A stretch of DNA of 17,505 bases. It comes from an uncultured bacterium. GTDB lineage: Bacteria > Patescibacteriota > Patescibacteriia > CAIQCM01. The notes beneath the pieces are model-generated. The model searched no databases and was not told the DNA's origin. It worked only from the letters and a program-made list of their open reading frames with translations. The stretch is from the NCBI GenBank assembly GCA_903870305.1, contig CAIQCM010000019.1:1-17505 (forward strand). The letters are read 5' to 3'. This document shows, in pieces, positions 13,224-17,505 of this stretch. The first letter of the stretch is position 1; every line of letters starts with the position of its first letter. Both the position numbers and the translations under genes were made by a program.

Positions 13224-13808
13224 ATGATACGCAACAGTACGTTTGCACTCACGATTCTGGTTGCAATGTCGTCGGGCTGTCTTGTCACAACCCAACAGCA
13301 GGCGGCAACGCAAATGACCGAGTCGTATCCGTTCCGGAACACTCCCATCCCGCCGCGTCCGCCGGAACCGTTCTATGGCTCGCAGGCGGGCGTTCAGGCG
13401 CCGTTCACCAACAACATCAACAACATTACGGTGAACAACTCCGTGCTGTTCAGGGGCCAGAAGCCGCTCGTGATCACCCGTCTCTGGGTGTCCGGCGTCG
13501 AGGTTCCTATTCTGCGCTCAGTGCGCATGCATGACCACGTATTCACGATCGCCTTTCTACAGTTGGGAGGCGATCAGGTGGTCGCTTTGCCGCCAAGTCA
13601 ATTCTTGGACGGTTCGGGCGAGGGCAAGGTTCGGGTTGTGGCGCAAGCCGCGTCCTGGATGCTGGACCCCATGGGCCGCACTATTCCTTCCGACAACATC
13701 GCGTGCATTGATGACATGATCAGGGTGGGAGAAAAGGAGGTGTTGGACTGGAGCCACCGCATGATCGATATCATCACTTGCCCAGAGGCCAGTATGGCCG
13801 TTAAGTAG
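13224..13808 (+). CDS. Second predicted lipoprotein, family not recognised
   Basis: A 194-residue protein. The hydrophobic N-terminus ends in SSGC (Cys19), an acceptable though not ideal lipobox. A Pro-rich segment (about 41-50) and an Asn-rich stretch (NNINNITVNNS, 63-73) precede a compact region of beta character (about 80-145). Two more cysteines (161 and 186) could pair. AAGGAG lies before the ATG, and the gene follows the first lipoprotein gene by 11 nt, so they form one operon ended by a strong hairpin. No homologue is recognised. It may form a complex with the first lipoprotein and perhaps the membrane protein encoded upstream. Confidence 0.75.
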   Translation: MIRNSTFALTILVAMSSGCLVTTQQQAATQMTESYPFRNTPIPPRPPEPFYGSQAGVQAPFTNNINNITVNNSVLFRGQKPLVITRLWVSGVEVPILRSVRMHDHVFTIAFLQLGGDQVVALPPSQFLDGSGEGKVRVVAQAASWMLDPMGRTIPSDNIACIDDMIRVGEKEVLDWSHRMIDIITCPEASMAVK

Positions 13809-13811
13809 CAA

Positions 13812-13849
13812 AACCCCCTGACCGGAAAGCCGGCAGGGGGTTATTTATT
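13812..13849. terminator. Bidirectional terminator between lipoprotein and pilin operons
   Basis: AACCCCCTG (13812-13820) pairs with CAGGGGGTT (13834-13842), with an inner CCGG/CCGG stem. T-rich sequence follows on the + strand, and TTTTGCT follows the stem on the - strand. It can therefore serve both the + strand lipoprotein genes and the converging - strand pilin genes. Confidence 0.85.
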
Positions 13850-13859
13850 TTCTAAAATT

Positions 13860-14276
13860 CTAAAAACTCGCTACGCTGCAAGCGGGCACGCCGGGGTTTC
13901 CGGCGCAATAGATCGCCGGCACGGCAAAGTGAGCGATGGCATAAGCGCAGATGACGATAACGAGTCCGATCACCGCACGGCCGAAAGTTTGTTTGGCTTT
14001 TTCGACCTTGCTTTCGTCGCCGCCGGTGGTCATCCAAACATAACCGCCATAGATGATGAGCGTTAAAAAGATGAGGCCCAAAAGCGATAATGCGACGTTG
14101 ATGATCAGCCCGACATAAGCGAAGATGGCGTCGCCATTTCCGGCTGTGGAATATCCCGCGCCGCCTCCGGCGCTTTGGAGTTTTTGGATGACCGTTGGCC
14201 CGCCGGCGGCTTTCGAAACAAGCGGCATGGCGCCTGCAACTATTAAAGCGAAAATTGCGGAAATTTTTCGGCGCAT
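13860..14276 (-). CDS. Type IV secretion-type pilin paralogue 6
   Basis: A 138-residue protein and the last gene of the pilin run. A signal peptide (1-23, ending SKA) precedes a Gly-rich mature N-terminus. First membrane helix about 53-76, then the shared loop IYGGYVWMTTGGDESKVEKAK (75-95), then a second helix about 102-120. The tail has Cys124 and Cys133. The two-helix hairpin with a charged cytoplasmic loop fits the VirB2/TrbC-like pilin family common in CPR genomes (Pfam calls one such family T4SS_pilin; assignment from memory). It should insert in the membrane and may polymerise into a pilus. The start follows the upstream stop by 1 nt, so translation is coupled; there is no SD. Confidence 0.8.
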   Translation of the reverse strand: MRRKISAIFALIVAGAMPLVSKAAGGPTVIQKLQSAGGGAGYSTAGNGDAIFAYVGLIINVALSLLGLIFLTLIIYGGYVWMTTGGDESKVEKAKQTFGRAVIGLVIVICAYAIAHFAVPAIYCAGNPGVPACSVASF

Positions 14277-14277
14277 A

Positions 14278-14640
14278 TTATTTGGTTAGTGTGCCTTGGA
14301 TTAACCCGCTCACGACAAAGTAGGTGATAGCATAGGCGCCCAAGACGATCGCCAGGCCGATGATCGAGTTGGTCATGGTCTCTTTGGCTTTTTCCACCTT
14401 GGCCTCGTCGCCGCGTGCGATCATCCAAATGTAGCCGCCATAGACTGTAAGAACCAAGAAAATAAGGCCAAGGATGCCGAGCGCGATGCTGATTATATTC
14501 CCGACGAGCAGCTCGATCGGCATTTTTGAATAGCCGGCTTGATCGCCGGCGGTCTTGTCGAGCAACCCCCCGCCCAAGTCCTGCGCCTTGGCGGCGAGGG
14601 GGAGAAAAAATGCGGTCAATGCTATTAGATATTTTTTCAT
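14278..14640 (-). CDS. Type IV secretion-type pilin paralogue 5
   Basis: A 120-residue protein. MKKYLIALTAFFLPLAAKA is a clean signal peptide, so ATG 14640 is taken as the start rather than a longer reading that runs back into the upstream gene. Helix about 46-69, loop VYGGYIWMIARGDEAKVEKAK (66-86), helix about 92-113. No cysteine is present and the tail is short, so this is a minimal pilin. The gene begins 4 nt after the upstream pilin stop and ends 1 nt before the next start. It shares a 62-bp block with the upstream paralogue (59 identical), suggesting recent duplication or gene conversion. Confidence 0.8.
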   Translation of the reverse strand: MKKYLIALTAFFLPLAAKAQDLGGGLLDKTAGDQAGYSKMPIELLVGNIISIALGILGLIFLVLTVYGGYIWMIARGDEAKVEKAKETMTNSIIGLAIVLGAYAITYFVVSGLIQGTLTK

Positions 14641-14644
14641 ACTT

Positions 14645-15142
14645 TTATGGGCATATTGCAGTACCATTGACGACTGTACAGTCACCGGTTTCGCATTGGG
14701 AAGGATTAGCGAAGAGAGAGCAAGAACCGCCGCTTTTAATCTTGCCGGAGACCGGCGTTCCTCCTCCAGCCCCGCCCTTATTAAATTGCGTAATTATATA
14801 ACTCGTAATGGTGTAAGCGCCGACAACGATGACGACGCCGATGATGCAGTTCACGATCGTGTCCTTGGCTTTTTCCACCTTGGCCTCGTCGCCGCGCGCG
14901 ATCATCCAAATATAGCCGGCATAGACCATTAAGACCAAGAAAACAACGCCAACTACTCCGAGCGCGGTTTTGATCACCGTGCCGATCACGACTGAAAGAT
15001 CATCTGGCGACGCGCCAAGTCCGGCCTGGCTCGCGGTGGCGCCAAGTCCGGTGTCGCCGGTGTAAGCCGCTAACGCGACAAAAGGCGCGGCAAAAATGCC
15101 GGCGATGGTTGCTATGAGCCCGATTTTTTTGGTGGGGTGCAT
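14645..15142 (-). CDS. Type IV secretion-type pilin paralogue 4, Cys-rich C-terminal tail
   Basis: A 165-residue protein. The N-terminus is a signal peptide (about 1-26, ending ALA). The shared core has a helix about 52-75, loop VYAGYIWMIARGDEAKVEKAK (73-93) and a second helix about 97-118. Unlike its neighbours it carries a Gly-rich extracytoplasmic tail with Cys141, 150, 155 and 164, enough for two disulfides. The SD-like AAGGTG and the ATG both lie in one arm of a 21-bp hairpin (15135-15249), so translation may be regulated. The next two pilin genes follow with gaps of 4 and 1 nt. Its function could be a tip, minor or surface-decorated pilin; that is inference. Confidence 0.8.
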   Translation of the reverse strand: MHPTKKIGLIATIAGIFAAPFVALAAYTGDTGLGATASQAGLGASPDDLSVVIGTVIKTALGVVGVVFLVLMVYAGYIWMIARGDEAKVEKAKDTIVNCIIGVVIVVGAYTITSYIITQFNKGGAGGGTPVSGKIKSGGSCSLFANPSQCETGDCTVVNGTAICP

Positions 15143-15249
15143 AGCCCCGCACCTTCATTAAGCAACGAACTAAATCCAATCTATTTCACAGGTACTTTCT
15201 AAGATTGAGATCACAGTTCGTTACAAAGAAGGTGCGGGGCCATGCACCC
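15135..15249 (-). promoter_or_regulatory. Long hairpin enclosing the SD and start codon of a pilin gene
   Basis: GGGTGCAT (15135-15142) pairs with 15242-15249, and a 13-base block (15144-15156) pairs perfectly with 15228-15240; the single mismatch is 15143/15241. A further 8-bp stem (15164-15171 with 15215-15222) lies inside. On the mRNA the 3' arm contains both AAGGTG and the AUG of the gene at 15142(-). The 5' arm can instead join a rival hairpin (15240-15248 with 15252-15260, 3-nt loop). This has the layout of an RNA switch, or of a palindromic element inserted at a gene start. Confidence 0.65.
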
Positions 15250-15260
15250 GCGGTGCATGG
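15240..15260 (-). promoter_or_regulatory. Alternative hairpin competing with the SD-blocking stem
   Basis: CCATGCACC (15240-15248) and GGTGCATGG (15252-15260) form a perfect 9-bp stem with a 3-nt loop. Its 15240-15248 strand is the outer part of the longer stem over the downstream start codon, so the two folds exclude each other. It lacks a T-run and is unlikely to be a terminator. Confidence 0.5.
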
Positions 15261-15281
15261 TGCGTGTCTGCAGACGTGCTT

Positions 15282-15665
15282 TTAGGATCCGGTCGTGGCT
15301 GTAACCAAGTTCGAGATGACGAACGAGGCGATAGCGTAAGCCGAGAGGATGATGACGAGGCCGATGATGCCTCCGAAGATCCACTTTTTGGCTTCGCCAA
15401 CCTTTTCATCGTTTCCGCCGGCGGTCATCCAGAGGAATCCGCCGTAGATGATGATAACCAGAACAATGATGCCCAGAAGCGACAAGGCGACGTTGATTAT
15501 CTTGCCAATCGTCTGGCGCACATCCTGCGATCCGAGTCCGGTGGCGCTGGCGACATTGCCGTTAACAAGTCCGAGCGACGAGTCAAGCGCGGCTCTGGAG
15601 GCCAAAGGCAATACCAACAAACCGACGGTCGCGCCGATCGAGCTGATCTTTTTGAATAACTTCAT
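15282..15665 (-). CDS. Type IV secretion-type pilin paralogue 3
   Basis: A 127-residue protein with a signal peptide (1-25, ending SRA). A mature Gly/Ser/Ala-rich segment leads into the helix about 55-78. The loop IYGGFLWMTAGGNDEKVGEAK (73-93) and second helix about 97-118 follow. It has no cysteines and is the simplest fit to a major pilin. A good SD (AGGGGGTGA on the - strand, within 15673-15681) precedes the ATG. A possible own promoter and a stable 5' hairpin lie just upstream, so this may be the most strongly expressed member. The spacer after it holds the regulatory hairpin of the next pilin gene. Confidence 0.8.
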   Translation of the reverse strand: MKLFKKISSIGATVGLLVLPLASRAALDSSLGLVNGNVASATGLGSQDVRQTIGKIINVALSLLGIIVLVIIIYGGFLWMTAGGNDEKVGEAKKWIFGGIIGLVIILSAYAIASFVISNLVTATTGS

Positions 15666-15700
15666 TTCATGTCACCCCCTTTCATAGAATGGGTACGGGT

Positions 15701-15727
15701 ATTGCCGCGACCGTATGCCGCGGCAAT
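15701..15727 (-). promoter_or_regulatory. 5'-leader hairpin of a pilin gene
   Basis: ATTGCCGCG (15701-15709) and CGCGGCAAT (15719-15727) form a perfect 9-bp stem with a 9-nt loop. If transcription starts from the TATAAG at 15729-15734, this stem would be at the very 5' end of the mRNA, a position that often protects mRNA from decay. Confidence 0.5.
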
Positions 15728-15728
15728 G

Positions 15729-15755
15729 CTTATACACACGCTATTTTGTGGTCAA
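15729..15755 (-). promoter_or_regulatory. Candidate promoter for pilin paralogue 3
   Basis: Read on the - strand: TTGACC (15755-15750), a short 15-bp spacer, then TATAAG (15734-15729). The -35 overlaps the last codons of the upstream pilin gene. Both boxes match consensus at five of six positions, but the spacing is below the preferred 17. Confidence 0.4.
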
Positions 15756-16289
15756 TTTGGTAATGATGTAGCTTGTGACCGCGTACGCGCCAAAGATGAC
15801 GGCCAAGCCGAGCGCCGCCCAAATGAGCGTCTCCTTGCCCTTTTCCACGCTCTCGCTGTTGCCCATGGCCGTAAGCCAGCGAAAGCCGCCATAGGTCATA
15901 ATGAGGAGCGCGATCGAACCGACAATGCCCAGCGCCGCCTTGATCACGTTGCCGATAATAAGCTGAACGCACTGCTGCCCGGTTATGGTGGCGCTGCACA
16001 CACCCGAAAGTGGGTTATCCAATTTTCCCGCCGCCGGATTGCCGGAAGTGGGGGTGGAGGTGGGGGTTGCGGTTCCGGAAGCGGTTGAACAAGTGCCGTT
16101 GGCGTTTCCAGAAGAACATTTATTTTTACAAACTGAGTCGTCGGAACAAGAAATAGCGGTCCCTGTAGGCGTGTCCATTGAACAAACGCAAGTTCCATCG
16201 GCATAGACGGGAGAAACAAAAACACCCATGGCTAAAAGCGCTGAAACAAGCATTGATCCGCAAACAATCTTCGTTGTCAGTTTTGACAT
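15741..16289 (-). CDS. Type IV secretion-type pilin paralogue 2, Cys-rich N-terminal domain
   Basis: A 182-residue protein. The signal peptide (1-30, ending VYA) is followed by a compact extracytoplasmic segment with Cys34, 36, 48, 54, 58 and 67, then a Thr/Ser/Pro linker (about 68-90) and Cys98 and Cys107. The shared core closes the protein: helix about 108-134, loop TYGGFRWLTAMGNSESVEKGK and a second helix about 156-177. The Cys pattern suggests a small disulfide-knotted knob displayed before the pilin core, and the Thr/Ser linker could be glycosylated. No SD is seen before ATG. The next pilin gene follows with its own apparent promoter. Confidence 0.78.
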   Translation of the reverse strand: MSKLTTKIVCGSMLVSALLAMGVFVSPVYADGTCVCSMDTPTGTAISCSDDSVCKNKCSSGNANGTCSTASGTATPTSTPTSGNPAAGKLDNPLSGVCSATITGQQCVQLIIGNVIKAALGIVGSIALLIMTYGGFRWLTAMGNSESVEKGKETLIWAALGLAVIFGAYAVTSYIITKLTTK

Positions 16290-16313
16290 AAGGGAGATAT
16301 TGTTCGAGCGAAG

Positions 16314-16326
16314 ACCAGCTTAGCTG
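16314..16326 (-). repeat. Short hairpin within a TCGAG/CGAAG repeat
   Basis: CCAGCT and AGCTGG flank one T in the spacer between two pilin genes. It is bordered by TTCGAGCGAAG on one side and CGAAGTCGAGAA on the other, so it looks like a common TTCGAGCGAAGTCGAG-type dispersed repeat interrupted by a hairpin. A weak terminator role is possible. Confidence 0.45.
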
Positions 16327-16343
16327 GCCGAAGTCGAGAACTT

Positions 16344-16997
16344 CTATTTTTTCGCCGCGGTCAGGAACGGTCGGCTGAAGATCTCGGGCACGTTGGGCAC
16401 GCCAAGGGCGCCAAGGATGAATTGAACGGCGGTGTAGGCGGCGAAGACAATGACGAGGCCGATGACCGCGCCAAAAATGATCTTTTTGGCCGTGTCGATC
16501 TGACCGGAATTGCCGCTTGAGGTGAGGAAAAGAAATCCGGCGTAGATCATCATGAGGAGCATGATCGAACCGGAAAGCCCGAGGATAAGCTTGGTTACAG
16601 TATTACCCACAATAAAAATATCGGCAATGGTGCATTGTCCGCAGGCCGTGCAGGCCGTATTTGTCACGTCGGCAAGCAGTCCGCCGGGCGCTTTGTAGTC
16701 CGAAGGATTGCAGCCCGATGTGGAAGTTGCGGCCGTCGATGCGGGTGCAGCGGTTGTCGGCGCCGCTGCCGGTGGTGCGGTGCAGGTGGTGACGACTTGA
16801 TTGCATGATCCGCTTTTGCCCGGAGCGATCGGCGGATTGCAGTCAGGATCGCCGCTGCAGTAATCGCCCGATACGGTTGAGTTGGTGCCGTATATGCAGC
16901 ACCCGGCAAAAACCGGCTTTGGCGCCAAAGAGACCCCGGCTATGAGCAGAAAAAGTCCCAAAACGATCGCCGGCGGTGCATAAAGCCATTTGCGCAT
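16344..16997 (-). CDS. Type IV secretion-type pilin paralogue 1, largest Cys-rich extension
   Basis: A 217-residue protein and the first of the six pilin-like genes. The signal peptide (1-31, ending VFA) is followed by an extracytoplasmic region of about 95 residues with ten cysteines (33, 34, 47, 53, 65, 72, 96, 116, 119, 122) and an Ala/Thr/Pro linker (about 74-94). The CTACGQC triad sits just before the first helix (about 127-150). The core loop IYAGFLFLTSSGNSGQIDTAK is the most divergent of the set. A second helix and a short tail with several prolines follow. TATAAT lies 8 nt before ATG and there is no SD, suggesting a nearly leaderless mRNA. It may be an adhesive tip or a specialised minor pilin; not shown. 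Confidence 0.78.
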   Translation of the reverse strand: MRKWLYAPPAIVLGLFLLIAGVSLAPKPVFAGCCIYGTNSTVSGDYCSGDPDCNPPIAPGKSGSCNQVVTTCTAPPAAAPTTAAPASTAATSTSGCNPSDYKAPGGLLADVTNTACTACGQCTIADIFIVGNTVTKLILGLSGSIMLLMMIYAGFLFLTSSGNSGQIDTAKKIIFGAVIGLVIVFAAYTAVQFILGALGVPNVPEIFSRPFLTAAKK

Positions 16998-17005
16998 ATT
17001 TCAAT

Positions 17006-17011
17006 ATTATA
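17006..17011 (-). promoter_or_regulatory. Consensus -10 (TATAAT) for the pilin run
   Basis: A perfect TATAAT on the - strand ends 8 nt before the ATG at 16997, so transcription would begin about 1-2 nt upstream of the start codon. No good -35 is visible; the region upstream is the heptamer array at 17024-17058. Confidence 0.55.
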
Positions 17012-17023
17012 CACTATTTCGGT

Positions 17024-17120
17024 GGAATATGGAACATGAATCATGAAACATGGAACATTAAAGACCCAGCTTTGCTGGGTCAAAAATGCTTCATGTTGCG
17101 TGTTTCATGCTTCATCCGTC
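17024..17120. repeat. Inverted heptamer arrays flanking a hairpin
   Basis: The left arm (17024-17058) is five 7-bp units of GGAACAT type (GGAATAT, GGAACAT, GAATCAT, GAAACAT, GGAACAT). The right arm (17086-17120) is five units of the complementary type (ATGCTTC, ATGTTGC, GTGTTTC and so on). Between them an 8-bp hairpin (17063-17070 with 17074-17081) is followed on the - strand by TTTAATGTT, a possible terminator for the solute-binding protein gene. The right arm reaches that gene's stop codon. Confidence 0.85.
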
Positions 17121-17505
17121 ATTGATACGTCTCTTCCACGCGGTTGGCGGCGTTCTGCACCGCTTGGCGGATATCGCCGCCGTTCAATGCCGAGTAAATA
17201 AGGTCGGATAACGCCTGTTCCGCAGAGGCATCGTTGTTGCCGCGGTACCACGACTTGGCGGTGAGTATTTCCGAGGCAAAGACCGAGAGGTTAATGTCCT
17301 GGGTCTGTTTGTCGATAAGCGAGCGCAAGGCGGTCGGACGTTCAGCGGCCGCAAGATATTTGCTCGCTTCTCCGGCGGAAGCGGCGAATTCAAGAAAATC
17401 CCAAGCCCAGTTCTGGTTCACGGATTTTTTTGAGACCCCCTCCACCCAGTAGTTCGAAAAATTGACCGTCGGGTTGTCGCGGATCTGCGGCAAGGCGGCG
17501 ATCCC
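17119..17505 (-). CDS. ABC-type extracellular solute-binding protein, C-terminal part
   Basis: A partial gene: 128 residues are visible and the frame stays open through the right edge, reading GIAALPQIRDNP at the boundary. The segment NYWVEGVSKKSVNQNWAWDFLEFAAS, followed by ASKYLAAAERPTALRSLI, is typical of the C-terminal lobe of sugar-type (SBP_bac_1/8-like) binding proteins, where a Trp-rich helix precedes a terminal helical bundle. These proteins are usually lipid-anchored and deliver oligosaccharides to an ABC importer. The N-terminal half and any permease genes lie outside the window. The gene points the same way as the pilin run, but the repeat-hairpin spacer and a new -10 separate them. 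Confidence 0.8.
   Translation of the reverse strand, partial: GIAALPQIRDNPTVNFSNYWVEGVSKKSVNQNWAWDFLEFAASAGEASKYLAAAERPTALRSLIDKQTQDINLSVFASEILTAKSWYRGNNDASAEQALSDLIYSALNGGDIRQAVQNAANRVEETYQ

Noticed and set aside
14641..14685. Longer start for pilin paralogue 5
   Set aside because: The added residues overlap the upstream pilin's end and precede a complete signal peptide beginning at 14640.
17024..17120. CRISPR array
   Set aside because: Units are 7 bp with no spacers and there are no cas genes. The pattern is tandem and inverted, not repeat-spacer.
17491..17493. TTG as the real start of the solute-binding protein
   Set aside because: The frame continues open to the window edge, and the homologous region is only the C-terminal part of a longer protein, so the start lies outside.

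Overview
The window looks like a chromosomal segment from a Candidate Phyla Radiation (Patescibacteria) bacterium of moderate GC content. This is inferred from the gene set: a run of small two-helix type IV secretion-type pilins, several large GT-C/DUF2079 membrane proteins, a bifunctional phosphoglucose/phosphomannose isomerase, and gene spacers filled with degenerate word-like repeats. No rRNA or other taxonomic marker is present, so the class cannot be fixed.

Layout. (1) 1-1144: an IscU/NifU-type Fe-S scaffold gene and a small three-cysteine ferredoxin gene, separated by a long hairpin repeat. (2) 1145-1538: no gene, but two large inverted-repeat elements. (3) 1539-7502: a sugar-phosphate isomerase, two overlapping GT-C-like membrane glycosyltransferase genes on the + strand, and a convergent DUF2079 membrane protein; together a probable sugar-supply and surface-glycosylation locus. 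(4) 7698-9785: a class A penicillin-binding protein (glycosyltransferase plus transpeptidase) with a clear promoter, Shine-Dalgarno (SD) site and terminator. (5) 10043-13808: four unrecognised genes in two transcription units, namely a Cys/His-containing soluble protein, a polytopic membrane protein with a Pro-rich tail, and two predicted lipoproteins. This is the best candidate for an undescribed envelope system. (6) 13860-16997, - strand: six paralogous pilin-like genes, three with cysteine-rich extracytoplasmic extensions. (7) 17119-17505: the C-terminal part of an ABC-type solute-binding protein running off the right end.

Common themes. Most products act at or outside the membrane: wall synthesis, glycosylation, lipoproteins, pilins and solute binding. 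Two initiation styles coexist. Genes at 7698, 10043, 11119, 12463, 13224 and 15665(-) have good SD sites. Several others (106, 2838, 7502-, 16997-) have a -10-like hexamer only 4-8 nt before ATG, as expected for leaderless mRNAs.

The most striking non-coding signal is a set of degenerate arrays with a strict 7-bp period, mostly arranged as inverted pairs: 10-106, 2715-2885, 7543-7570 and 17024-17120, plus one inside a coding region at 3473-3507. Each locus uses its own heptamer. Other spacers hold long perfect hairpins: 760-866, 1163-1273, 1339-1452, and 15135-15249, the last of which buries the SD and AUG of a pilin gene. All identifications come from reading the sequence; no database search was run.
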